From JASHPR01 sp963729365 (lineage in GTDB: Bacteria; Actinomycetota; Actinomycetes; Streptosporangiales; Streptosporangiaceae), in NCBI GenBank assembly GCA_963729365.1, contig CAVSNQ010000013.1, positions 682,001 to 746,000 on the forward strand: a DNA stretch of 64,000 nucleotides. Direction: 5' to 3'. The notes under the pieces are model-generated. The model worked only from the letters and a program-made list of their open reading frames with translations, searched no databases and was not told where the DNA came from. The first letter of the stretch is position 1; every line of letters starts with the position of its first letter. A program made the position numbers and the translations under genes. This document shows positions 25,620-34,174 of the stretch, piece after piece.

Positions 25620-25790
25620 GGGTCGTGGGTTGCGGCGGCCGGAGTGTCCTGGCTCCCGGATCGGTGCGCGCCCCGGCCTTCCCGCCCGTACGGGCCGTGG
25701 CCGTGCTGGGGTCTGCTCCCCGGTGACAGTGGCGGGACCGCGCCGGATTCGCACCGGCTTCCTCCGCTGACCGTCGCGTGTTCGTGACTG
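25620..25790 (-). promoter_or_regulatory. Cobalamin riboswitch controlling cobN
   Basis: Read on the minus strand, the leader has the hallmark elements in order: GGAAGCCGGTGCGAATCCGG (about 25748-25767), the B12 box with GCCACTGT (25726-25733) followed by CACCGGGGAGC, and GAGCCAGGACACTCCGG (about 25641-25657). It ends about 30 bases before the GTG of cobN, next to a short hairpin (GGGA...TCCC) near the ribosome-binding site, so repression is probably at translation initiation. It should lower expression of the four-gene operon when adenosylcobalamin is plentiful. Confidence 0.92.
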
Positions 25791-25799
25791 ACTCTGGCG

Positions 25800-26284
25800 T
25801 ACACCGTGCACGCACGTCAACCGCGGCTCCCGTGTGTCGCTGCCCGCCACCTGGGAGCCGTGGGATCTCAGGGACCTTTGGGAATTTTGGGAACAGAGAG
25901 CCTGGTGCGACTGGGCTGACAGCAGGAGAGCGTTCCCCGGGCAGGTCCCGGAAAACGGCAGCGCTATGACATAAATCACCTTTAGCCACTTAATTAGCCA
26001 AGCAGGAATAATGAGCACGCCCGGGAATATACGGCATCTTCGCAGGTCGGAGGCGATTCGATGCGGCGGCCGCGCCTATGTCGGCCTCCGAAACGGCCGA
26101 CGGGAATGGCCGGGCCCCGGAATGCGAATCTCTGGAAATAGCCGGGTGAATTTGGCCTTAGCGACACTCGTGTATAGGTTCACCCGGAACGACCGAACGG
26201 AGATGAGGGCAGGATGGCAGACCCCTAACCCTGGCTGCACCGTGATGGATGCGGATCCTGCTCTCAGCCACGAGAGGATGGTCC
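25800..26284. other. Divergent intergenic region between cobN leader and LysM/Rpf gene
   Basis: Beyond the riboswitch about 480 bp carry no gene that I trust. It contains an AT-rich island at about 25966-26003, a good candidate for the cobN promoter, and the long-range inverted repeat at 26142-26187 belonging to the LysM/Rpf gene leader. Weak open frames here have poor codon bias. Confidence 0.5.
26142..26187 (+). promoter_or_regulatory. Leader inverted repeat upstream of LysM/Rpf gene
   Basis: A perfect 9-bp repeat CCGGGTGAA (26142-26150) pairs with TTCACCCGG (26179-26187) across a 28-base loop, about 100 bases before the ATG. GGGTGAAT, a nearby TTAG and the later CACCCGGAA recall parts of the c-di-AMP (ydaO) riboswitch often found before rpf genes, but the full consensus is not present, so I call only a structured leader. 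Confidence 0.35.
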
Positions 26285-26863
26285 ATGATCCACCCGGCAG
26301 CAACGCTTACCGCGGTAGTGGTTTACCGCGAAGCAGCCGCCAGGCCCCCGGCGGAGATCGTCGTCCGCCGGGGTGATTCCCTCAGCGGAATCGCCGCCCG
26401 GTACCGCATCGAGTGGCCCGGGCTGTACGAGGCCAACCGCGCCGTCATCGGGGGAGACCCCGGCCTGATCACCCCGGGGGAGCGCCTGCGCATACCCTCG
26501 AGGGCGGCCGCAGCGCGTCTGGCCGCGTCCTACCGGCCGGCTGCGGCCGCCGTGACCTGGGTGCCCTCGCCGGCCTACGCGATCACAGAACCGGCGGCGG
26601 CCGAGGCCACATCACCGGAGCCTGCCGCGTCGGCGGGCTCCTTCCAGCAGTGCGTCATTTCCCGCGAGAGCGGTGGCGATGCCCAGGTCATGAACGGGAG
26701 CGGCCACTATGGCCTCTACCAGTTCAGCTACTCGTCCTGGGTCGCGGCCGGCGGCAATCCCGCCGATTTCGGGAATGCGTCCGTCGCCGAGCAGAATCAG
26801 GTCTTCGCCACGGCCTACGCCAACGACGGGACCTCGCCCTGGGCGCCGTACGACGGCTGCTGA
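26285..26863 (+). CDS. LysM-domain protein with Rpf/transglycosylase-like C-terminal domain
   Basis: This 192-residue probable cell-wall enzyme begins with a LysM peptidoglycan-binding domain (EIVVRRGDSLSGIAARY, then LYEANRAV and ITPGERLRIP). It ends with a transglycosylase/resuscitation-promoting-factor-like domain: FQQCVISRESGGDAQ with the catalytic-type Glu, GHYGLYQFSYSSW, and AYANDGTSPWAPYDGC. The N-terminus is only weakly hydrophobic, so export is inferred. ATG 26285 has GAGAGGA upstream. In actinomycetes such enzymes remodel peptidoglycan during regrowth. Confidence 0.82.
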   Translation: MIHPAATLTAVVVYREAAARPPAEIVVRRGDSLSGIAARYRIEWPGLYEANRAVIGGDPGLITPGERLRIPSRAAAARLAASYRPAAAAVTWVPSPAYAITEPAAAEATSPEPAASAGSFQQCVISRESGGDAQVMNGSGHYGLYQFSYSSWVAAGGNPADFGNASVAEQNQVFATAYANDGTSPWAPYDGC

Positions 26864-26923
26864 TGGGCAGCACGCCCGGCTGGCACACGACGGCCATGCC
26901 GGGCTGAGCAGGTAACTGCTCGT

Positions 26924-26961
26924 GGACGGCGACCGCCGGGCCCAGCCCGCGGTCGCCGTCC
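26924..26961. terminator. Strong bidirectional terminator hairpin
   Basis: A perfect 13-bp inverted repeat (26924-26936 with 26949-26961) around a 12-base loop lies between the convergent LysM/Rpf and SWIM genes. It is the only notable structure in that gap of about 170 bp. Confidence 0.6.
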
Positions 26962-27032
26962 AGCGCCAGCTCTGTCACCGAGAACCTGTCCACCTGCGCC
27001 ATACCGACGACGATAGAGACCCGTGCCGGAAG

Positions 27033-28712
27033 CTAGAGTCCCTTCTGGCCGAGGATCTTGATCAGGTTGCGCTTTCGCTTCTGGTCCAAGCGCAAGGCGG
27101 TCATATACCGGGCGAACCTGTCAGTCGTTCCCAGGGTCTCGTGGCAGGCGCGCGCGGACAGCAGCAGAGTCGCCATCCGGTAGTAGACGCGGTCGCCCGT
27201 CAGGCTCTTCAGCGGGGCGATCGCTCTCATGTAGACCGCTAGCGCGTCAGCCGGGCGGGTAGCCGTCGAGGCGTCGGCCAGCCGAAGCCACTGAGCGTCC
27301 GAAGCGGCGTCCTTGGCCGCCTCCCAGGCGGCGTCCAGATCGCCATCGTCGAGCAGCGCATCGACCAGAACCGGGCCGTCCCAGCCCCACGAGACGCGGG
27401 CAGGAGAACGGCGCACGTCCTTGCCAAGCAGAGCGAGTGCTTCGGCACGCTCCGCGGACCACACGCCGGAATCCGTGGCGGCATCCCGGAGCGCCTGGTA
27501 GCTGGCCAGCGTCCGCTCGTCACGGAAGCGGTCGCGCCGCAGGCTGAGCACGTCGTCACCGCGGCCCGCGGCCGCATACCGGCTCGCCAGGTAGTCGACG
27601 AGTCGCTGATCCGGATTCGCTGCCTCGGCCAGGCCACGCTCGGCCCAGCCGAGGGCCTCGCTGCCACGGCCATTCTCGTCGAGTTCCTGGGCGATACAAA
27701 GGTGATTCCAGCCGCGAGCATCGAGATGGGTGGCGTATATCGCGATGAGCGCGTCAACATTACCTTCCGCCCGGGCCAGCGCCTCCATGACGCTCCGCGC
27801 CTGCCAGTCCTGCGGATTCTGGGTGTACGCGGCCTCTATACGCTCGCGTACCGCAGCGAAGCCTTTGTCACCGAGCAGGCCGGCGTAGCCGGCCAGATCG
27901 GGCCCGAAACCGTAGTCGCTGTGCAGCAGCTGCCCGGCGAGGTAGTCGCCGAGCGAGACCGGATCCGGGGGCGCGGCCTCGCAGGCACGCAGATGAACCG
28001 CGAGCAGCTCGTACGCGGCTTCGCCGACCACCCCCGAGGAGTCGTCGACATACTCAAACGCCTCGGTCAGCAGGGCGACCGCTTCACGCGCGATCCCGAT
28101 CGCGTCCACTGCACCCCCGGCGTCGGTCAGGTCGTCAATCGCCGCGGCTGCCTTGTGCACGTCGTTGGCGTAGGTGTAAGCCTCGCTGTACTCAACGTAG
28201 CCGCGGCGAGGCAGCAGGATCAGCTCCTGGATGAGGCGCCGGACCGTCACGGCATCCAAGTTCACCGACGCGGCGCGCAGCTCGAAGCGGCGCCGCAGAT
28301 CTGGCTCCTCGTTCAGCAACCCGAGTAGCTCGGCCAGCAGCTCCTTCTTTGACAGCGACTCCAGCCAGGACTCAAGTGCCTGCCGTCCGGCTCGCGTGGC
28401 CTCGATCAGCACCGGAAGATCCTCGCCCATCTCCAGCACCGCGAGCCCGACAGCAACGCAGTGCTTGCAGAAGAACCCCTCCTGGCCGTACGGGCATGTG
28501 CAGGACCCGTTCAGCTCTTCATCACCGAATGCCAAACAGACCCGGTACTTGCTGCTGCCGTATACGGACGCGGTGATCTGCGTGCTGGCAACGTCCAGGT
28601 CCTCCACATCCCGGAGATAGTCCAGGCCACGCTCGAACGACCTGGCTCCCGCAGCACCTTTGAGGTCATCCTTCGTAAATGCCAGAACCCGTGCCATGCG
28701 ACCATTGAACAC
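27033..28712 (-). CDS. SWIM zinc-finger family protein
   Basis: This 559-residue protein has a SWIM finger near residues 70-90 (SCTCPYGQEGFFCKHCVAVG, the CxC...CxH pattern), followed by a long all-helical region that reads as degenerate tetratricopeptide-like repeats (for example ALGWAERGLAEAANP). SWIM fingers bind DNA or protein; the family's role in bacteria is not established. The frame starts at GTG 28712; ATG 28697 (MARVLAF) is an alternative. It separates the cobN operon from the cobG operon and has no evident link to cobalamin synthesis. Confidence 0.8.
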   Translation of the reverse strand: MFNGRMARVLAFTKDDLKGAAGARSFERGLDYLRDVEDLDVASTQITASVYGSSKYRVCLAFGDEELNGSCTCPYGQEGFFCKHCVAVGLAVLEMGEDLPVLIEATRAGRQALESWLESLSKKELLAELLGLLNEEPDLRRRFELRAASVNLDAVTVRRLIQELILLPRRGYVEYSEAYTYANDVHKAAAAIDDLTDAGGAVDAIGIAREAVALLTEAFEYVDDSSGVVGEAAYELLAVHLRACEAAPPDPVSLGDYLAGQLLHSDYGFGPDLAGYAGLLGDKGFAAVRERIEAAYTQNPQDWQARSVMEALARAEGNVDALIAIYATHLDARGWNHLCIAQELDENGRGSEALGWAERGLAEAANPDQRLVDYLASRYAAAGRGDDVLSLRRDRFRDERTLASYQALRDAATDSGVWSAERAEALALLGKDVRRSPARVSWGWDGPVLVDALLDDGDLDAAWEAAKDAASDAQWLRLADASTATRPADALAVYMRAIAPLKSLTGDRVYYRMATLLLSARACHETLGTTDRFARYMTALRLDQKRKRNLIKILGQKGL

Positions 28713-28875
28713 CCGCCCGCCGACATTACCGGCTCCACCACTTGGGAGTCCGGTAGAAAGGCGGGCAAAAGGCTCGGGTCATTGGTCCGGCGGCCGTTGC
28801 TGGCCAGCAAGGACTCGGATTGACCTGGCCCGGCGCTGACCCCGGTCACGGTGCGGCCTTTCCCGCCCCAGGGCC

Positions 28876-30165
28876 ATGGACCGGAGCAGCGCCGCAGCCA
28901 GCGGTATGCTGCGGGCCGTGCCCGGCCGCTACGAAGAACGCGTCTTCCCGTCGCCCGCGCCGCCCTCAGGCGCCGGGCGGGACGCCGCCGCTGCTGACGC
29001 GTGTCCGGGGATCCTCGACCTGCATGAGGCGCGCGACGGGCTTGTGGCGAGAATCCGGCTGCCCGGCGGCTACGCCAGCGGCGCCCGGCTGCGTTCGCTG
29101 GCCGCCATGGCCGACCGGTTCGGCGACGGGCACGTCGACCTTACCGCGCGTGGCAACGTGCAGATCCGGGGCATTCAGCCAGGCGCGGCCGACGACATGG
29201 CGCAGCGTGCCGCCTCCGCAGGCCTCATGCCGTCACCCGCCCACGACCGGGCCCGGAACATCACCGCGAGCCCGCTCGCCGGGCTGGCCAGCCATCCGGA
29301 CCTGCGCGGCCCGGTGCGCGCCCTGGACCGGGCCATCCGGGCCGATCCCGGCCTCGCCGCGCTGCCGGGACGCTTCCTGTTCAGCCTGGACGACGGGACC
29401 GGGCGCGCCGGGCTCGGCACCTGCGACGTCGGGCTGCGCTGGCACGATGGCGCGACCGAGCTGGTCGTGGCCGGCTACCAGACGGGCCTGCGCGGGCCGG
29501 GCCGGACGGGGATAAGGCTGGCGGTCGCCGCAGCACGCGCCTTCGTCGATCAGCGCGCGGCGGGGCCAACCGGCTGGTGCGCGGCCGGGCGGCCGGACGG
29601 CGATGGCATGGGCGCCGGACCGGGGAGCGCGCGGGTGGCCGGGCGGCCAGACGGCGGGGCCGGGGTCGCCGCGGCCGTCGGCGGGGCACTCGGACACAAG
29701 GTAAGCGACACCACGGACCGGCTGGCGCTGGGTGCGGTGCCGGACGCTGAACCGCTCATCGTGGTCGCCGCGCCGCTGGGCCGGCTGACCGCGGCGCAGG
29801 TCCGGCTGGTCGCCGGCATGCTGCGCGCGGGCGAGGTGGCCCGGCTGACCGCGGCGGGCCGGATCGTCCTCCCGCTGGCCGAGACCGCCGAGGCAGCGCT
29901 GCGGCGGCTGAGCGAGGCGGGCATCGTGATCAGCGACGGCCATGAGCTCGCGGGCGTCACCGCGTGCGCCGGGATGACCTGCGCCAGCTCGCTGGCGGAC
30001 GTGCGCGCGGTGGCCACCCGCCTGCCCGCGCTGGCCGCGGTGCACTGGGCCGGGTGCAGCCGCCGCTGCGGCTTGCCCGCCGACGCCATGGCCGTGGTCG
30101 CGACGTCCGCCGACGGGTTCGCGCTCGGCAACGGCGGGGTGCTGACCATCGCGAGGTCGGCATGA
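28876..30165 (+). CDS. cobG: Precorrin-3B synthase
   Basis: This 429-residue nitrite/sulfite-reductase-fold iron-sulfur monooxygenase uses O2 to convert precorrin-3A to precorrin-3B, the diagnostic step of the aerobic pathway. DLTARGNVQIRGIQ is the N-terminal half-domain motif. The 4Fe-4S ligands are seen as ACAGMTCASSLADV and HWAGCSRRCGLPADA near the C-terminus. A low-complexity Gly/Ala insert is present around residues 230-270. The stop overlaps the cobH start (ATGA). No riboswitch consensus is seen in the 163 bp upstream. ATG 28906 is an alternative start. Confidence 0.92.
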   Translation: MDRSSAAASGMLRAVPGRYEERVFPSPAPPSGAGRDAAAADACPGILDLHEARDGLVARIRLPGGYASGARLRSLAAMADRFGDGHVDLTARGNVQIRGIQPGAADDMAQRAASAGLMPSPAHDRARNITASPLAGLASHPDLRGPVRALDRAIRADPGLAALPGRFLFSLDDGTGRAGLGTCDVGLRWHDGATELVVAGYQTGLRGPGRTGIRLAVAAARAFVDQRAAGPTGWCAAGRPDGDGMGAGPGSARVAGRPDGGAGVAAAVGGALGHKVSDTTDRLALGAVPDAEPLIVVAAPLGRLTAAQVRLVAGMLRAGEVARLTAAGRIVLPLAETAEAALRRLSEAGIVISDGHELAGVTACAGMTCASSLADVRAVATRLPALAAVHWAGCSRRCGLPADAMAVVATSADGFALGNGGVLTIARSA

Positions 30166-30791
30166 TCACCGGATACGAGCGTGACGGCGCGGCCATCTAC
30201 CGCGCCTCCTTTGCCACCATCCGCCGCGAGGCTGACCTGTCCGGCGTGCCGCCCGACCTGGAGCGCGTGGCCGTGCGCATGATGCACGCCTGCGGCATGA
30301 CCGACCTGGTCGACGACCTGGCCTGGTCACCCGATTTCGCCGGGCAGGCCGAGGCGGCCCTGGCCGCCGGGGCACCGGTGCTGTGCGACTCGTCGATGGT
30401 GGCGGCGGGCATCACCCGGTCCCGGCTGCCCGCCCGCAACGACGTGCTGTGCACGCTGCGCGACCCGCGGACCCCCGAGCTCGCGGCGCGGCTGGGTACC
30501 ACCAGGACAGCGGCGTCGGTCGAGCTGTGGCGCGACCGCCTGGACGGCGCCCTGGTCGCCGTGGGCAACGCGCCCACCGCGCTGTTCCATTTGCTGGAGA
30601 TGGTGGCGGCCGGAGCACCCAGGCCCGCGGCCGTCGTCGGCGTGCCGGTCGGATTCGTCGGCGCCGCCGAGTCGAAGGCCGCCCTGGTCGATCACCCGCT
30701 CCGGCTGCCGTTCCTGACCGTCCGCGGGCGGCGCGGCGGCTCCGCGATCGCGTCGGCCGCCGTGAACGCGCTCGCGAGCGCGGCGGAGTGA
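30162..30791 (+). CDS. cobH: Precorrin-8X methylmutase
   Basis: This 209-residue isomerase moves the C-11 methyl to C-12, giving hydrogenobyrinic acid. Family blocks include DGAAIYRASFATIRREADL, RMMHACGMTDLVDDL with the catalytic His, LCDSSMVAAGITRSRLPARN, and AVGNAPTALFHLLEM with VVGVPVGFVGAAESKAAL. It overlaps cobG by 4 nt and its stop overlaps a possible GTG start of the next gene, so the three genes form a coupled operon. Confidence 0.95.
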   Translation: MITGYERDGAAIYRASFATIRREADLSGVPPDLERVAVRMMHACGMTDLVDDLAWSPDFAGQAEAALAAGAPVLCDSSMVAAGITRSRLPARNDVLCTLRDPRTPELAARLGTTRTAASVELWRDRLDGALVAVGNAPTALFHLLEMVAAGAPRPAAVVGVPVGFVGAAESKAALVDHPLRLPFLTVRGRRGGSAIASAAVNALASAAE

Positions 30792-30796
30792 CCGCG

Positions 30797-32317
30797 ATGG
30801 CACCAGGCCGGCTGTTCGGCGTCGGGGTCGGCCCCGGCGATCCCGAGCTAGTGACCGTGCGGGCCGCGCGCCTGATCACCGAGGCCGATGTCGTGGCCTA
30901 CCACTGTGCCCGGCACGGCCAGAGCGTCGCCCGCGCGGCGGCCGCCCCTTACCTGCGCCCCGGGCAGGCCGAGGAGGTGCTGCGCTACCCGGTGACCACC
31001 GAGGAGACCGATCATCCCGGCGGCTATGCGGGCGCGCTGGCCGACTTCTACACCGGCGCGGCCAGGCGCCTGGCCGCGCACCTGGAGCAGGGCAGGACCG
31101 TGGTCGTGCTGTGCGAGGGGGATCCCGGCTTCTACGGTTCCTACCAGCACCTGCACGTCCGGCTGCGGGACCGGTTCAGCGCGCAGATCGTCCCGGGAGT
31201 TTCCTCGGTCGCCGCGGCAGCCGCGGCGGTCGGCGAGCCGCTGGTCCAGCACGACGAGTCGCTGACCGTGCTGGCCGGGACCCTCCCCCCGGAACTCCTG
31301 CGCGCCAGGCTGGCCGCGGCTGGCGACGACGCGGTGGCGATACTCAAGCTCGGCCGCACCTTCGACAAGGTGCGCGCCGCGCTGCGGGATACCGGCCTGC
31401 TGGACCGCGCTCACTACGCTGAGCGCGCCGGGACAGATTCCGAACGGGTAGCTCCTCTCGCTGGCGTCGACCCAGCCACTGTGCCGTACATGTCGCTGGC
31501 GCTGGTGCCGGGGCGTGGCCAGCGGCCGGATGCGCCCGCCGGGGTGACGGTCGTCGGGCTCGGCCCCGGCGACCCGGCCTGGCTCACGCCCGAGTCAGCG
31601 GCGGCGATCGCCGCCGCCACCGACCTGGTCGGCTACCGGGCCTACCTGGCGCGGGTGCCGAACCGCCCGGGCCAGCACCGCCATGCCTCAGGGAACACCG
31701 TCGAGGCCGACCGGGCCGCGCTCGCCCTCGACCTGGCGGCGAAGGGCGGCCGGGTGGCCGTGATCTCCTCGGGCGACCCCGGCGTGTTCGCCATGGCCGC
31801 TGCCGTGCTGGAGCAGGCCGCGTCGGACCCCGGGCGATGGGGCGACGTCGACATCCAGGTCCTGCCCGGTGTCACGGCGGCGCAGGCGGTGGCCAGCCGG
31901 GCCGGCGCACCGCTCGGCCACGACTACTGCGTGATCAGCCTGTCGGACCGGCTGAAGCCGTGGGAGGTCATCGCCGACCGGGTGGCCAAGGCCGCCGCGG
32001 CCGACCTGGTTCTCGCCCTGTACAACCCGGCGTCCCGTACCCGCACCTGGCAGGTGGGGGCGGTCCGCGACCTGGTCCTGCAGCACCGCCCGCCGGGCAC
32101 GCCGGTCGTCGTCGGGCGCAGCATCGGCAGGCCGGACGAGCAGCTGAGCCTCACCACGCTGGCGGACCTCGACGGCACGGACGTCGATATGAACACGCTG
32201 CTGATCATCGGGTCCAGCACCACCACGGTGTTCCGGCAGGGCGGCCGCGCCGCCGTGTTCACTCCCCGGCACTACCAGCCGGAGCGGCGCCCACAGTCTG
32301 ATCGCAAACCCTGCTAG
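30797..32317 (+). CDS. cobIJ: Fused precorrin-2 C20- / precorrin-3B C17-methyltransferase
   Basis: This protein of about 506 residues has two tandem tetrapyrrole-methylase domains. The first (1 to about 235) is CobI-like: FGVGVGPGDPELVTVRAARL, VVLCEGDPGFYGSYQHL and VPGVSSVAAAAAA. The second (about 247-490) is CobJ-like: VTVVGLGPGDPAWLTPESAA, GRVAVISSGDPGVFAMAAAV, LGHDYCVISLSDRLKPWEVI and LALYNPASRTRTWQV. The fusion is usual in actinomycetes. ATG 30797 is chosen; GTG 30788 overlapping the cobH stop is possible. Confidence 0.93.
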   Translation: MAPGRLFGVGVGPGDPELVTVRAARLITEADVVAYHCARHGQSVARAAAAPYLRPGQAEEVLRYPVTTEETDHPGGYAGALADFYTGAARRLAAHLEQGRTVVVLCEGDPGFYGSYQHLHVRLRDRFSAQIVPGVSSVAAAAAAVGEPLVQHDESLTVLAGTLPPELLRARLAAAGDDAVAILKLGRTFDKVRAALRDTGLLDRAHYAERAGTDSERVAPLAGVDPATVPYMSLALVPGRGQRPDAPAGVTVVGLGPGDPAWLTPESAAAIAAATDLVGYRAYLARVPNRPGQHRHASGNTVEADRAALALDLAAKGGRVAVISSGDPGVFAMAAAVLEQAASDPGRWGDVDIQVLPGVTAAQAVASRAGAPLGHDYCVISLSDRLKPWEVIADRVAKAAAADLVLALYNPASRTRTWQVGAVRDLVLQHRPPGTPVVVGRSIGRPDEQLSLTTLADLDGTDVDMNTLLIIGSSTTTVFRQGGRAAVFTPRHYQPERRPQSDRKPC

Positions 32318-32365
32318 CGTGCGCCCCCGAGAGCAGGGGCGAACCCGATGCATAGGAGGGTCTTC

Positions 32366-34072
32366 ATGTCATTGCGCCATCGATCTGCCGTACTCGCCGG
32401 CGGTTCGTGCATGGCCGCGCTGGCCGGACTGGTGATTGCCACCACGCCGCATGGGTCCGCGCAGCGGCTCAGCGTGGGCACGGCCACTCAGGCGGCCGCG
32501 CAAGCACCGGCGCCGGTTGGTCCGCGGCCGCCGCTGGGCCGCGCGCAGGCGTCGGGGCTGGCTCCGGATTTCCGCCCTGCGGACACGACGTCATCATCAC
32601 CCTGGACGCCGCTGGAGAACCCGCCGCCGTTCGGGACGCCCGGCACGATGCTGCTGGAGAGCGACGGGACGGTGCTCGTCCACAATGAGCCGGACAACGA
32701 CGCCACCGGCGGCACGAACGCGTGGTGGAAGCTCACGCCGGATTCGCACGGCAGCTACATCGACGGGACGTGGAGCCAGATCGCTTCGATGCCGGCCGCG
32801 TACACGCCCCTGTATTTCGCGTCGGCGATCCTGCCTGACGGGCGCATGATCGTTGAGGGCGGCGAATACATCGGGGCAAATGCCGTTTGGTCCAACCAGG
32901 GGGCGATCTACAACCCGGTGACCAACACCTGGGCTTCGGTCGCGCCGCCGCCGGGCTGGACGAACATGGGGGACGCCGCGAGCGACGTCCTGGCCAACGG
33001 CACCTTCATGCTCCAGCAGCCGTGCAATACCTGCCTCACGGATCCGGCTCTGACCGTCGATGACGCGCTGCTCAACGCGAAGACCCTGACGTGGACAGTG
33101 ATCCCGGCGACGGGCAAGACTGACCCCAACGACGAAGAGGGCTGGACGCTCGAGCCGAACGGCAAGCTGCTGACCATCGACCTCTGGGCGCCGGATAATA
33201 CCGAGCTATTCAACCCGGCCACCAAGTCCTGGTCGTTCGCGGGAAGCACGGCCATTGGCGGCAGTCCCATCAATCCGTGGCCGGTCGTCGAGATCGGGCC
33301 GCAGGTCGAGATGCCGGGCGGCAACACGTTTGTGGTCGGGGCCGGCTCGAGCACGCAAGAGGCGCCCACGCCGTGCACCACGGACGCGGATACGCAGACC
33401 GCGCTGTATCAGTACAAGACGGGCACGTGGGCTGCGGGGCCCGAGATCCCGGCCATCGACAATCAGGAGATGGACAGCACCGACGGGCCGGGGTCGATCC
33501 TGCCGGATGGCAACGTGCTGTTCGATGTGAGCGCGTGCGTGTACAACACGCCGACTCACTTCTTCGTCTACAACGCGAGCTCGAGCACGCTGACCCAGAT
33601 CCCGGACGTGCCCAACGCTCCGAACGACTCCTCGTACTACACGCGGCTCCTGGCGCTGCCGAACGGGCAGGTGCTGTTCAACGACGGCGGCAACCAGATG
33701 GAGGTCTATACAGCCGGTGGCACGCCGAACCCGTCATGGAAGCCTTCGATCTCATCCCTGAGCTCCACGACGCTGGCCCCTGGGGGCACCTACTCCCTGT
33801 CCGGCAAGCAGCTCGCCGGGTTGGACCAGGGAGCCACCTACGGTGATGACGTCCAGGACAACACCAACTTCCCCCTGGTACGGATCACCAACTCCGCGAC
33901 CGGCGTGGTGACCTACGGCCGGACCAGCGACTGGACCTCGGTATCGGTCGCTCCCGGCACCAGTTCCTCGACCAGGTTCACCCTCCCGCCGGGCACGCCG
34001 GCCGGCAAGAGCACCCTGGTCGTGGTGGCCAACGGAATCGCCTCACCGCCGGTGACGGTGACCATCCCCTGA
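32366..34072 (+). CDS. Secreted kelch/beta-propeller protein with IPT-like C-terminal domain
   Basis: This exported protein of about 568 residues has a signal peptide SLRHRSAVLAGGSCMAALAG followed by a mature Ala/Pro-rich start. A kelch-like beta-propeller (about 70-440) shows repeated ASAILPDGRMIVEGGEY, NPVTNTWASVA, LEPNGKLLTIDLW and LLALPNGQVLFNDGG units. An Ig/IPT-like domain (about 450-568) ends the protein. Paired Cys residues (PCNTC) may form disulfides. No catalytic galactose-oxidase Tyr-Cys site is obvious. ATG 32366 has a clear AGGAGGG site. It sits between cobIJ and cobK with no evident cobalamin role. Confidence 0.78.
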   Translation: MSLRHRSAVLAGGSCMAALAGLVIATTPHGSAQRLSVGTATQAAAQAPAPVGPRPPLGRAQASGLAPDFRPADTTSSSPWTPLENPPPFGTPGTMLLESDGTVLVHNEPDNDATGGTNAWWKLTPDSHGSYIDGTWSQIASMPAAYTPLYFASAILPDGRMIVEGGEYIGANAVWSNQGAIYNPVTNTWASVAPPPGWTNMGDAASDVLANGTFMLQQPCNTCLTDPALTVDDALLNAKTLTWTVIPATGKTDPNDEEGWTLEPNGKLLTIDLWAPDNTELFNPATKSWSFAGSTAIGGSPINPWPVVEIGPQVEMPGGNTFVVGAGSSTQEAPTPCTTDADTQTALYQYKTGTWAAGPEIPAIDNQEMDSTDGPGSILPDGNVLFDVSACVYNTPTHFFVYNASSSTLTQIPDVPNAPNDSSYYTRLLALPNGQVLFNDGGNQMEVYTAGGTPNPSWKPSISSLSSTTLAPGGTYSLSGKQLAGLDQGATYGDDVQDNTNFPLVRITNSATGVVTYGRTSDWTSVSVAPGTSSSTRFTLPPGTPAGKSTLVVVANGIASPPVTVTIP

Positions 34073-34116
34073 GGGCGAACCCAGCGGTTGTTCCGCGCGA
34101 GCGGCACAGCTGCGGT

Positions 34117-34150
34117 CCAGGCCCGTCCCGAGCATTCGGGGCGGGCCTGG
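34117..34150. terminator. Bidirectional terminator hairpin
   Basis: A 15-bp stem (34117-34131 with 34136-34150, one T-G wobble) closes on a four-base loop, placed exactly between the convergent kelch gene and cobK. It is a textbook actinomycete intrinsic terminator without a U-tract. Confidence 0.75.
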
Positions 34151-34174
34151 CCCTCGCTGGCGGCTCCGCAGACG

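Noticed and set aside
25593..26018. Upstream extension of cobN to 1357 residues
   Set aside because: The extension runs through the cobalamin riboswitch and lacks similarity; GTG 25592 has a strong ribosome-binding site.
26100..26284. Calling a c-di-AMP riboswitch before the LysM/Rpf gene
   Set aside because: Only parts of the consensus are present; reported as a structured leader, not as a riboswitch.
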